DNA of 64,000 nt, from positions 1,054,001 to 1,118,000 of the forward strand of contig NZ_AORL01000021.1 in assembly GCF_000383095.1 (NCBI RefSeq), read 5' to 3'. The notes below the pieces were generated by a model. The model was not told where the DNA came from. It saw only the letters and a list, made by a program, of their open reading frames with translations, and did not search any database. A program made the position numbers and the translations under genes. Source of the DNA: Sphingomonas sp. PR090111-T3T-6A. Lineage in GTDB: Bacteria > Pseudomonadota > Alphaproteobacteria > Sphingomonadales > Sphingomonadaceae. Every line of letters starts with the position of its first letter. Position 1 is the first letter of the stretch. Below are positions 30,126 through 38,410 of this stretch, in pieces.

Positions 30126-31439
30126 ATGTCCTTCTACACTTCGCTCTCGGGCCTCAACGCCGCCCAGACCAACCTCAACGTCACGTCGAACAACATCGCC
30201 AACGTCGGCACGGTCGGCTTCAAGGCGAGCTACGCCCAGTTCGGCGACCTGATCTCGTCCTCGCCGCAGCAGGCAGCGTCCTCGGTGATCGGCTCGGGCA
30301 CCAAGCTCAAGGGCGTCACCCAGCAATTCTCGCAGGGCTCGCAGGAGACGACCAGCCAGACGCTCGACCTGATGCTCTCGGGCGGCGGCTTCTTCATCAC
30401 CAAGTCGGCCGGCACCGGCGCGCAGGTGAGCTACACCCGCAACGGCAGCTTCAGCCCGCTCGGCAATGGCGACGTGGTCGATTCCAACGGCAACAACGTG
30501 CAGGTCCTGCCGGTCGATCCGCTCGGCAACGTGACGGCCACCGGCCTCGGCGCGCTCCAGAGCCTCCACATCCCGGCCACCAACGGCAGCCCCAAGGCGA
30601 CCAGCCAGATGGACCTGTCGATGACCTTCCCGTCGGATGCGGACCTGCCGGCCAGCCGCTCGGTCTACACCGCGTCGAACCCCTACAAGTTCGATCCGAA
30701 GGACCCGAACAGCTACAACAACGCCACCTCGATGACGGTCTATGACTCGGCCGGCGATGCGATCCCGGCGACGGTCTATTATGTCCGCACGGGCGCACCG
30801 TCCGCCGACGGCACGGTAACGGACAGCACCTGGGAAGCCCATATGTACGTGGGCGACAAGGAAGTGTTTCCGAGCGGCGCCTCGCCCGCCGGCACGCCGC
30901 TGACGCTCACCTTCGACCAGAATGGCACGATGACCTCGCCCAATCCGTCGAACACCGCCTATGACTCGGTCTCGCCGACGGGCGCCGTCGCGCCGCTGAC
31001 CATCAGCGTCGATTATGGCAGCGCGACCAAGCAGGGCGCCTACGCCTTCTCGGCCGTCTCCTCCTATCAGGACGGCTCGACCACCGGCAAATTCTCGACG
31101 CTGGCGATCGACGAGAAGGGCCTCGTCACCGCCTCCTATTCGGACGGCTCGACCATCGCGCTCGGCAAGATCGCGGTCGCCAACTTCAACAACCCGTCGG
31201 GCCTGCATCAGGTCGGCAACACCACCTGGACCGCATCCGGCACCAGCGGCGATCCGGAGATCGGCGAAGCCGGCAGCGACGGCCGCGGCACGGTCTCCTC
31301 GGGCGAGCTTGAGATGTCGAACGTCGATCTCACCACCGAGCTGGTCAACCTGATCTCGGCGCAGCGCGATTTCCAGGCGAACGCCAAGGCGATCGACACC
31401 GACAAGCAGATGATCTCCTCCATCCTCAACATGCAGTGA
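30126..31439 (+). CDS. flgE: Flagellar hook protein FlgE
   Basis: A 437-residue hook subunit. The N-terminal motif is FYTSLSGLNAAQTNLNVTSNNIANVGTVGFKASYAQFGDL, the middle shows the FlgE domain start (GGGFFITKSAGTGAQVSYTRNGSFSPLGNG) and the C-terminus ends GELEMSNVDLTTELVNLISAQRDFQANAKAIDTDKQMISSILNMQ. Typical family length. It is exported by the flagellar apparatus under FlgD. An GGAG-type ribosome-binding site lies before the ATG. Confidence 0.97.
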   Translation: MSFYTSLSGLNAAQTNLNVTSNNIANVGTVGFKASYAQFGDLISSSPQQAASSVIGSGTKLKGVTQQFSQGSQETTSQTLDLMLSGGGFFITKSAGTGAQVSYTRNGSFSPLGNGDVVDSNGNNVQVLPVDPLGNVTATGLGALQSLHIPATNGSPKATSQMDLSMTFPSDADLPASRSVYTASNPYKFDPKDPNSYNNATSMTVYDSAGDAIPATVYYVRTGAPSADGTVTDSTWEAHMYVGDKEVFPSGASPAGTPLTLTFDQNGTMTSPNPSNTAYDSVSPTGAVAPLTISVDYGSATKQGAYAFSAVSSYQDGSTTGKFSTLAIDEKGLVTASYSDGSTIALGKIAVANFNNPSGLHQVGNTTWTASGTSGDPEIGEAGSDGRGTVSSGELEMSNVDLTTELVNLISAQRDFQANAKAIDTDKQMISSILNMQ

Positions 31440-31472
31440 TGATGGCGGCGGGACAGGCACGGGGCTGAAACC

Positions 31473-32222
31473 ATGGATCGGCTGATCTACACCTCGCTCT
31501 CGGCGATGCGGACCCTGATGCAGAAGCAGGCGATGACGGCGAACAACCTCGCCAACGTCAACACCGTCGGCTTCCGGGGCGATCTCACCAACAGCGAGGC
31601 GGTGTATCTGGGCACGGGCGGCGGCGCCGTCACCGCCCGCGCGCAGGCGGCCGACAGCAAGGACAGCCCCGACATGGCCACCGGCGCCAGCACCGCCACC
31701 GGGCGCGATCTCGACATCTCGCTCGATGGCGGGGCTCTCCTCGGCGTGCAGGCCAAGGACGGCACCGAAGCCTATACCCGCCGCGGTGACCTTCAGGTCT
31801 CGGAGAGCGGCCTGCTCACCACCGGCGACGGTCTGCCTGTGATGGGCGACAGCGGCCCGATCACGCTGCCGCCAGCGGACAAGGTCACGATCGACAAGAC
31901 CGGCGTCATCTGGATCGTTCCTCAGGGCGGCGATCCGACGACCCCGGTGGAGACCGATCATCTGAAGCTCGTCTCCGCGACGGGCTCGCAGATCTCCAAG
32001 GGCGAGGACGGGTTGTTCCACGTCGCCAACGGCGGCGCGCTTCCTTCCGATCCCAATGCGCGCGTCACCTCGGGCGCGCTCGAAGGCTCGAACGTGAACG
32101 TCACCAAGACGCTGACCGACATGATCGACGCCAGTCGCGCCTGGGAAACCCAGGTGAAGATGCTCTCCGGCGCGAAGGAGATGGATACCTCCTCCGCCGA
32201 GCTGATGAACGTGCAGGACTGA
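31473..32222 (+). CDS. flgF: Flagellar basal-body rod protein FlgF
   Basis: A 249-residue proximal rod protein. The start MDRLIYTSLSAMRTLMQKQAMTANNLANVNTVGFRGDL and end NVNVTKTLTDMIDASRAWETQVKMLSGAKEMDTSSAELMNVQ are characteristic of FlgF rather than FlgG. The hook-core repeat GRDLDISLDGGALLGVQAKDGTEAYTRRGDL lies in the middle. It sits in the operon between flgE and flgG with short gaps of about 34 bases. Confidence 0.95.
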   Translation: MDRLIYTSLSAMRTLMQKQAMTANNLANVNTVGFRGDLTNSEAVYLGTGGGAVTARAQAADSKDSPDMATGASTATGRDLDISLDGGALLGVQAKDGTEAYTRRGDLQVSESGLLTTGDGLPVMGDSGPITLPPADKVTIDKTGVIWIVPQGGDPTTPVETDHLKLVSATGSQISKGEDGLFHVANGGALPSDPNARVTSGALEGSNVNVTKTLTDMIDASRAWETQVKMLSGAKEMDTSSAELMNVQD

Positions 32223-32256
32223 TCGGCCCGGCCGACCTGAACAAGGATAGACGACC

Positions 32257-33045
32257 ATGACGAACGCCGCCCTCCATGTCGCCCGCACCGGCCTCGACGC
32301 TCAGCAGGAGCGGATGCAGGTCATCGCGAACAACATCTCGAACGTGAACACGACGGGCTTCAAGCGCGATCGTGCGAACTTCCAGACGCTGGCCTATCAG
32401 TACCTCACGACGCCGGGCGCGACCTCGTCGGGCGACGACAAGTACACGCAGGGCATGGCGCTCGGCGGCGGCGTTCAGATCACCGGCACGTCGCGCACCG
32501 ACACGCAGGGCGCGACCCAGCAGACCGGCGGCACCTACGATCTCATGATCAACGGCGCCGGCTTCTTCCAGATCGAGCAGCCCGACGGCACCATCGCCTA
32601 CACCCGCGACGGCAGCTTCACGCTGTCGCCCGAGGGTCAGGTGACCACCACGGACGGCCGCCCGTTGGTCCCGAACATCCAGGTGCCGGACGGCGTCGAC
32701 AAGGTCGTGATCGGCGCGGACGGCACCGTCACCGCCACCACCTCGACCTCGGCGCAGGGCACGCAGCTCGGCAAGATCCAGCTTGCCAGCTTCGTCAACC
32801 CGACCGGCCTTCAGGCGATCGGCAACAACCTCCTCGTCGAGACGCAGGCGTCCGGCACCCCGCAGCTCGGCGATGCCGGCGTCGAGGGGCGCGGCACGAT
32901 CACGCAGGGCTCGCTCGAAGCGTCGAACGTCGACGTGACGCAGGAGCTGGTCGACATGATCGAGACGCAGCGCGCCTACGAGGTGAACTCCAAGATGATC
33001 AAGGCGACGGACGAGATGCTCCAGTTCGCCAACCAGAACATGTGA
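32257..33045 (+). CDS. flgG: Flagellar distal rod protein FlgG
   Basis: A 262-residue distal rod protein. The N-terminus (LHVARTGLDAQQERMQVIANNISNVNTTGFKRDRANFQTL YQY-type continuation) and the C-terminus (GSLEASNVDVTQELVDMIETQRAYEVNSKMIKATDEMLQFANQNM) are diagnostic. The central YDLMINGAGFFQIEQPDGTIAYTRDGSFTLS is the FlgG core. Its stop overlaps an alternative GTG start of flgH. Confidence 0.97.
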   Translation: MTNAALHVARTGLDAQQERMQVIANNISNVNTTGFKRDRANFQTLAYQYLTTPGATSSGDDKYTQGMALGGGVQITGTSRTDTQGATQQTGGTYDLMINGAGFFQIEQPDGTIAYTRDGSFTLSPEGQVTTTDGRPLVPNIQVPDGVDKVVIGADGTVTATTSTSAQGTQLGKIQLASFVNPTGLQAIGNNLLVETQASGTPQLGDAGVEGRGTITQGSLEASNVDVTQELVDMIETQRAYEVNSKMIKATDEMLQFANQNM

Positions 33046-33056
33046 TCGGAGCGACC

Positions 33057-33737
33057 GTGACGCTCTCCCCCACCCTCCGCGTGTCGCTGACCGCACTCGC
33101 CCTCGTGCTCACCGCCGCTCCGGCCGTGGCGCACAAGGACAAGACGCCGAAGATCAGCGAATATGCGCCGACGCTCTCGCAGCCGATGCCGGCGCCGGTC
33201 GCCAACGGCGCGATCTTCCAGGCGTCGATGGGCTATGCCCCGCTGACGTCGGGCGCACGCGCCGCGATGGTGGGCGATCTCGTCACGATCGTGCTCGTCG
33301 AGAGCACGCAGGCGCAGAAGACCAACTCCGCCTCGACCGATCGCACCGGCAGCATCGGCCTCCAGCCGCCGCCGACCGGCCCGCTCTCCTTCTTCAAGGC
33401 GACCGACACGCAGATGGGCGGCACGAGCAGCTTCGCCGGCAAGGGCGCGGCCTCGCAGTCCAACCAGCTCACCGGCGCCATCACCGTCACGATCGCGCAG
33501 ATCTACCCGAACGGCACCTATCTGCTGCGCGGCGAGAAGCATCTGACGCTCAATCGCGGCGACGAGACGATCCAGATCAGCGGCATCGTCCGCTCGACCG
33601 ACATCGACTCCACCAACAGCGTGCTGTCCACCCGCGTGGCGGACGCCCGCATCACCTACACCGGCAAGGGCGAGATCGCGCGTGCCAGCTCGCAGGGCTG
33701 GCTCGGCCGCTTCTTCTCGCGCATCAGCCCGTTCTGA
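33057..33737 (+). CDS. flgH: Flagellar L-ring protein FlgH, lacking a lipobox
   Basis: A 226-residue L-ring protein. The core AAMVGDLVTIVLVESTQAQKTNSASTDRTGSIG and the end GEIARASSQGWLGRFFSRISPF are typical. The signal peptide (VSLTALALVLTAAPAVAHK) has no lipobox, and the whole protein has no Cys, whereas FlgH in most Gram-negative bacteria is an N-acylated lipoprotein. I chose the GTG at 33057 because GGAG lies seven bases upstream; a GTG at 33042 overlaps the flgG stop but has no ribosome-binding site. Neither start restores a cysteine. Confidence 0.92.
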   Translation: MTLSPTLRVSLTALALVLTAAPAVAHKDKTPKISEYAPTLSQPMPAPVANGAIFQASMGYAPLTSGARAAMVGDLVTIVLVESTQAQKTNSASTDRTGSIGLQPPPTGPLSFFKATDTQMGGTSSFAGKGAASQSNQLTGAITVTIAQIYPNGTYLLRGEKHLTLNRGDETIQISGIVRSTDIDSTNSVLSTRVADARITYTGKGEIARASSQGWLGRFFSRISPF

Positions 33738-33746
33738 GGATCTGAC

Positions 33747-34841
33747 GTGAAGCGCCTCTTCCTCCTCCTCGCCGCACTGGCCGGCCTCGCCGCCGCCCCC
33801 GCCCAGGCCGACCGGATCAAGGATCTCGGCACTTGGCAGGGCCTGCGCACCAACCAGTTGACCGGCTACGGCATCGTCGTCGGCCTGTCGGGCACGGGCG
33901 ACGACAGCCTCGAATATGCCACGCAGGCGATGAAGGGCGTGGCCTCGCGCTTCGGCCTCCAGATCCCGCCGGGCGTGAACCCGGCCACCAAGAACGCGGC
34001 CGCCGTGCTCATCACCGCCGACCTCCCCGCCTTCGCCAAGCCGGGCCAGACGCTGGACATCACCGTCTCAGCGCTCGGCAAGGCCAAGAGCCTGCGCGGC
34101 GGCACGCTGGTGATGGCGCCGATGGTCGGCGCCGACGGCCAAATCTACGCGATGGCACAGGGCAACCTCGCCGTCGGCGGCCTCGGCGTCTCGGCGCAGG
34201 ACGGCTCGAACGTCGTCGTCAACGTGCCGACCGCCGGCCGCATCCCCGGCGGTGCGACGGTGGAACGCTCGGTCGACGCCGGCTTCGCCACCTCGCCGAC
34301 CATCAACTTCAACCTCTCCGAAGCCGATCTCACCACCGTCCAGCGCGTCGCGATGGTCATCAATCAGGCGATCGGCCCCGGCCGTGCACAGGCGATCGAC
34401 GCCGAGACCGTGGCCGTCACCGCGCCGCAGGGCGCCGAGGCACGCACCGCCCTGATGGCCCAGCTCGAAGTGCTCAACGTCACCCCGGCAGATGCCCCCG
34501 CGCGGGTCGTTGTTAATGCTCGGACGGGAACGGTCGTTATCAATGGTGCGGTCCGCATCGCGCCGGCCGCCGTCAGCCATGGCAAGCTGACCGTGAAGGT
34601 CGACGAGAAGCCGCAGGTGTCGCAGCCCGCGCCCTTCTCCGGCGGCAAGACCACGGTGACGCCGAACAGCGCGATCTCGGTGGAGGAGAAGTCGTCGCCA
34701 GCCTTCCAGATCCAGGGCGCCAACCTGGCCGACATCGTGAAAGCGGTGAACGCCATCGGGGCCTCGCCCGCCGACCTCGTCGCCATCCTCGAAGCGCTGA
34801 AGCAAGCCGGCGCCATGAAAGCGGATTTGATCGTCCTATGA
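33747..34841 (+). CDS. flgI: Flagellar P-ring protein FlgI
   Basis: A 364-residue periplasmic ring protein with a signal peptide (KRLFLLLAALAGLAAAPAQA). The mature start DRIKDLGTWQGLRTNQLTGYGIVVGLSGTGDD and the C-terminal part FQIQGANLADIVKAVNAIGASPADLVAILEALKQAGAMKADLIVL match FlgI along its whole length. GTG start with GAGG about seven bases upstream. The stop overlaps the flgJ ATG. Confidence 0.97.
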   Translation: MKRLFLLLAALAGLAAAPAQADRIKDLGTWQGLRTNQLTGYGIVVGLSGTGDDSLEYATQAMKGVASRFGLQIPPGVNPATKNAAAVLITADLPAFAKPGQTLDITVSALGKAKSLRGGTLVMAPMVGADGQIYAMAQGNLAVGGLGVSAQDGSNVVVNVPTAGRIPGGATVERSVDAGFATSPTINFNLSEADLTTVQRVAMVINQAIGPGRAQAIDAETVAVTAPQGAEARTALMAQLEVLNVTPADAPARVVVNARTGTVVINGAVRIAPAAVSHGKLTVKVDEKPQVSQPAPFSGGKTTVTPNSAISVEEKSSPAFQIQGANLADIVKAVNAIGASPADLVAILEALKQAGAMKADLIVL

Positions 34842-35152
34842 TCCAGTCAGTCTCCACCGCGACCGCCACGACCTCCACGCAGGATCCGAAGGCGGCCAAG
34901 CTGAAGTCCGCAGCGCAGGCGTTCGAGGCCGTGTTCCTGCGCCAGATGATCGGCTCGATGCGTCAGGCCGGCCTCGGCGACGGGATGCTCGACAGCGACG
35001 CGTCCAACCAGTTCCGCGACATGGCCGACTCCAAGCTGGCCGACTCCATGTCGCAGAAGGGCGTGCTCGGCATCGCCGACATGCTGATCAAGCAGATGAC
35101 GCCGATCGTCGAGCACAGCGCCGGCGACGCCACCACCGGAGCCAAGGCATGA
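34838..35152 (+). CDS. flgJ: Rod-binding protein FlgJ, hydrolase domain absent
   Basis: A 104-residue protein corresponding only to the N-terminal rod-binding domain of enteric FlgJ: AAQAFEAVFLRQMIGSMRQAGLGDGMLDSDASNQFRDMADSKLADSMSQKGVLGIADMLIKQM. The muramidase domain is missing, as in many alphaproteobacteria; the transglycosylase at 25076-25933 probably supplies the wall-cutting activity. Overlaps flgI and flgK by four bases each. Confidence 0.93.
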   Translation: MIQSVSTATATTSTQDPKAAKLKSAAQAFEAVFLRQMIGSMRQAGLGDGMLDSDASNQFRDMADSKLADSMSQKGVLGIADMLIKQMTPIVEHSAGDATTGAKA

Positions 35153-36516
35153 GCGACCTTCTCGGGATCGGCGCCTCGGGTGTCGCCGCCTACAGCAACA
35201 TGCTGTCGGCGATCGGCAACAACGTCACCAACGCGAGCACGCCGGGCTATACGCGCCGCTCGGTGACGTTCGCGCAGAACACGTCGGCCAACGCCACGAG
35301 CCTCTATTTCACCAGCCGTCCCGAATTCAGCGGCGTGTCGACGGTTGCCGTCACGCGCTCATGGAACGACTATCAGGCGGCGGTCGCCCGCACGGCCGCC
35401 GGCGAGGCCGGCCGCGCCGACGCGCGCGCCACCTGGCTCGGCAATGCGCAGAGCGCGCTCAACGACACCGCCACCGGCGTCGGCCAGAGCGCCACGACCT
35501 TCTTCAGCGCGGGCAACGCGCTGGCAGCAGATGCGGGGAGCAGCGGCAACCGTCAGGCCTTCCTGAACGCGCTCGACCAGACCGCCTCGGCCTTCCGCTC
35601 CACCGCGAGCGCCCTCGCGCAGACATCCGCCGGCATCGCCACCGCCGCGCAGACCAGCGTGCAGACGATCAATTCCGATCTCGACGCGCTCGATAAGGTG
35701 AATGCGTCGCTCAACCATCAGGTGGCGGGCTCCTCGGCGCAGGCCGACCTGATGGACCAGCGCGACCGCATCCTAGACGACCTGTCGAGCCAGATCGGCA
35801 TCAACGTGAAGCTCGACGACAGCGGCGTCGCCACCGTCACGCTCGCGAATGCGAGCAGCATCCAGCTCACCGCCAGCGTCGGCAACAACAGCAGCTCGCA
35901 GTCGCCCGGCACGCGCTTCATGCTCGAACAGGGCGACAATGGCGCGCTCCAGCTTTCGGCCGTCACCGCCGGCAAGCCGCAGGCGATCGCCGCGCCGGGC
36001 GGCGAGCTGGGCGGCATGGTGGAGAGCGCGCAGACCGTCGCCGACCGGCGCAACTCGCTCAACAAGATGGCCACCGATTTCGTGAAATCGGTGAACGACT
36101 GGCAGGCGGCCGGCCTGAACCCGGCCGGCACCGCCGGCGTGCCCCTGCTGAGCGGCACGGACGCCGCGTCGATCACGCTCACCACCAACGATCCGAACGC
36201 GATCGCCGCCGCATCGTCGACCGCCAGCAACGGCAACCTGCTCAACCTCTCGTCCCTGCGCGGGGACAGCGGCCTCGAAAAGACATGGGCCGGCATGATC
36301 ACCGATCAGGGCCAGATGGTGTCGGCCGCCCAGTCCGAGAACACCGCCACGTCAGCCGCCAGCAACTCCGCCTTCGCCGCGCGGGACTCCCTCACCGGCG
36401 TCGACCTCAACACCGAGGCGGGCGAGATGATCCGCTACCAGCAGGCGTACAGCGGCGCGGCCAAGGTGATCCAGGTGGCCAAGGACACGATGCAGTCCAT
36501 CTTCGATCTGTTCTGA
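35149..36516 (+). CDS. flgK: Flagellar hook-associated protein FlgK (HAP1)
   Basis: A 455-residue junction protein between hook and filament. N-terminus LLGIGASGVAAYSNMLSAIGNNVTNASTPGYTRRSVTFAQN; C-terminus RDSLTGVDLNTEAGEMIRYQQAYSGAAKVIQVAKDTMQSIFDLF. Both match FlgK. The middle is Ala/Ser-rich and variable. Expected chaperone is the FlgN-like protein at 25985. ATG overlaps the flgJ stop; 11 bases separate it from flgL. Confidence 0.96.
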   Translation: MSDLLGIGASGVAAYSNMLSAIGNNVTNASTPGYTRRSVTFAQNTSANATSLYFTSRPEFSGVSTVAVTRSWNDYQAAVARTAAGEAGRADARATWLGNAQSALNDTATGVGQSATTFFSAGNALAADAGSSGNRQAFLNALDQTASAFRSTASALAQTSAGIATAAQTSVQTINSDLDALDKVNASLNHQVAGSSAQADLMDQRDRILDDLSSQIGINVKLDDSGVATVTLANASSIQLTASVGNNSSSQSPGTRFMLEQGDNGALQLSAVTAGKPQAIAAPGGELGGMVESAQTVADRRNSLNKMATDFVKSVNDWQAAGLNPAGTAGVPLLSGTDAASITLTTNDPNAIAAASSTASNGNLLNLSSLRGDSGLEKTWAGMITDQGQMVSAAQSENTATSAASNSAFAARDSLTGVDLNTEAGEMIRYQQAYSGAAKVIQVAKDTMQSIFDLF

Positions 36517-36527
36517 GGATTTGAACG

Positions 36528-37400
36528 ATGCTCAACACCCAGTACAGCCTCCAGTCTGAGATCGCCCGGCAGCAGGCGCTCGAATCCCAGATCGCGCAGC
36601 TCCAGACGGACATCTCGTCGGGCGTCAGGGTGCATGTCGCCTCGGACGATCCGCAGGCCGCCGCGCGCATCGCGCAGATCGGGCGCCAGCAGGCCGACGA
36701 GACCGTCTACGCCACCAACGTCAAGCAGGGCCAGGCCATCACCTCCCTGCTCGACAGCAATCTGAGCGGCGTGCAGAATGCGCTGGTGCAGGCCAAGACG
36801 CTGATGCTCCAGGCCGCCAACGGCACGATGAGCGACAGCGACCGGCAGGCCATCATCACCTCGTTGCAGGGCCTCCAGCAGGACCTCCAGAACTTCTCGG
36901 CCCAGACGGATTCGAGCGGCAACGCCCTGTTCGTGAAGAACGGGCAGCCCACGCAGATTCCCATCGGCAACAACACCGCCGTGGCCGCGGCGGACAGCTA
37001 TGACGACGTGTTCGGATCGGTCACGCTCTCCAAGGGCACCAATGCCGGCAGCACCGTCAGCATCGACGACATCCTCAGCAGCGCGATCGCCGGGCTTCAG
37101 CAGACCGATCCCACCGCGCAGCGGCAGGCGATGAATGACTCGCTCGGTGCGCTCGACGACGCGGCCAGCCATATCTCCATGGCCCAGTCCGACCTTGGCG
37201 TGCGCGAGGGCCGGTTCAACGCCGCGAGCGACGCCCTCGCCACCTCGGCGACGGACCTCAAGGCCGAGCGATCAGGCCTCGAAGATACTGACGCCACCGC
37301 GGCTTACGCGGAAATGTCGAGCAAGATGACGATCCTGAACGCTGCCCAGTCGGTGCTGGCGTCGATGAACAAGGTGTCGCTGTTCGACAAGATCAGCTGA
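36528..37400 (+). CDS. flgL: Flagellar hook-associated protein FlgL (HAP3)
   Basis: A 290-residue flagellin-like junction protein. The N-terminal LQSEIARQQALESQIAQLQTDISSGVRVHVASDDPQAAARIAQIGRQQ and C-terminal LEDTDATAAYAEMSSKMTILNAAQSVLASMNKVSLFDKIS are typical of FlgL, the C-terminal LFDKIS end being especially so. It is the last gene before a hairpin at 37406-37437 and is followed by motA. Confidence 0.95.
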   Translation: MLNTQYSLQSEIARQQALESQIAQLQTDISSGVRVHVASDDPQAAARIAQIGRQQADETVYATNVKQGQAITSLLDSNLSGVQNALVQAKTLMLQAANGTMSDSDRQAIITSLQGLQQDLQNFSAQTDSSGNALFVKNGQPTQIPIGNNTAVAAADSYDDVFGSVTLSKGTNAGSTVSIDDILSSAIAGLQQTDPTAQRQAMNDSLGALDDAASHISMAQSDLGVREGRFNAASDALATSATDLKAERSGLEDTDATAAYAEMSSKMTILNAAQSVLASMNKVSLFDKIS

Positions 37401-37405
37401 TCGCA

Positions 37406-37437
37406 AACGCGCCGCGAAACGCGGTGAACGGCGCGTT
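37406..37437 (+). terminator. Hairpin after flgL
   Basis: A perfect 9-bp stem AACGCGCCG (37406-37414) and CGGCGCGTT (37429-37437) six bases after the flgL stop. The tail (AGCTTAGGATTTCGTTTTC) is only moderately T-rich, so it may be a partial terminator between flgL and motA. Confidence 0.5.
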
Positions 37438-37543
37438 AGCTTAGGATTTCGTTTTCGATTGGCCGCTATCCTTGGGTCCACAGGGTGAAGCGGGCGAAGG
37501 GCGTCCGGCCCGGAATAGCGTCAACGCGGGAGTCAGTGGCCTT

Positions 37544-38407
37544 ATGTTCGCAGCGATCGGCCTGATCGTGCTTCTCGGCATGGTGTTCGGCGGCTTCGCC
37601 TTCACCGGCGGAGACCTGCACCCGATCATCGAGGCCGTGCCGCACGAGATGATCATCATCGGCGGCGCCGCCGTCGGCGCGATCATCGCCGGCAACTCGA
37701 TGAAGGAACTGAAGCAGTTCGGCGCCGGCGTCGGCAAGATCTTCAAGGGCCCGAAATACAAGAAGCAGGATTATCTCGACGCGATCTTCCTGGTGTCGAC
37801 GCTGATGAAGATGCTGCGCACCTCCGGCCCGGTCGCGGTCGAACCGCATATCGAGGACCCGAAGTCGTCCACCGTCTTCGCGGACTACCCAAAGCTGCTG
37901 AAGGACGACACGCTCGTCCACCTGATCTGCGATACGCTGCGCCTCGTCGTCGTGTCCTCGGGCACGCTCGATCCGCACGCGGTCGAGGAGGTGATGGACA
38001 ACAGCCTCAAGACCCACCACCACGACGACATCCGCCCCGCCGACATGCTCCAGAGCCTGGCCGACGCGCTCCCCGCGCTCGGCATCGTGGCCGCCGTGCT
38101 GGGCGTGGTGAAGACCATGGGCTCGATCGACAAGCCGCCGGCGATCCTCGGCGCGATGATCGGTTCGGCGCTGGTCGGCACCTTCATGGGCGTGCTGCTG
38201 GCTTACGGCATCGTCGGCCCCTTCGCGTCCCGCTGCCGTCAGGTGGTGGAGAGCGATGCCGCGATCTACCATGTGGTGAAGCAGATCATCATCGCCTCGC
38301 TCCACGGCCATCCGCTGCCACTGGTGATCGAGGCCGCGCGCTCCGGCATCAGCCACTCGAACCAGCCCGCCTTCGCCGACGTCTTCGACGGTATGCGGGG
38401 CCGCTAA
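37544..38407 (+). CDS. motA: Flagellar motor stator protein MotA
   Basis: A 287-residue four-helix membrane protein. Key regions are the first helix (FAAIGLIVLLGMVFGGFAFTGG), EMIIIGGAAVGAIIAGNSMKELKQFG, and the channel helices PALGIVAAVLGVVKTMGSID and IGSALVGTFMGVLLAYGIVGPFASR. It forms the proton channel with MotB. I chose the ATG at 37544 (GGGAG upstream), giving a normal start; an in-frame ATG at 37472 would add 24 non-homologous residues. MotB follows after three bases. Confidence 0.96.
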   Translation: MFAAIGLIVLLGMVFGGFAFTGGDLHPIIEAVPHEMIIIGGAAVGAIIAGNSMKELKQFGAGVGKIFKGPKYKKQDYLDAIFLVSTLMKMLRTSGPVAVEPHIEDPKSSTVFADYPKLLKDDTLVHLICDTLRLVVVSSGTLDPHAVEEVMDNSLKTHHHDDIRPADMLQSLADALPALGIVAAVLGVVKTMGSIDKPPAILGAMIGSALVGTFMGVLLAYGIVGPFASRCRQVVESDAAIYHVVKQIIIASLHGHPLPLVIEAARSGISHSNQPAFADVFDGMRGR

Positions 38408-38410
38408 AAG

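Noticed and set aside
29220-32288. A 1022-codon open frame on the minus strand opposite flgC-flgF
   Set aside because: It mirrors the codon bias of the real plus-strand genes, its translation is Arg/Gly/His-rich low-complexity sequence, and flgC, flgD, flgE and flgF are unmistakable on the other strand.
37442-37469. Possible FliA promoter of motA (TAGG-N16-GCCGCTAT)
   Set aside because: The -10 is fair but the -35 is poor and the spacer is 16, unlike the exact 15 of the three better sites.
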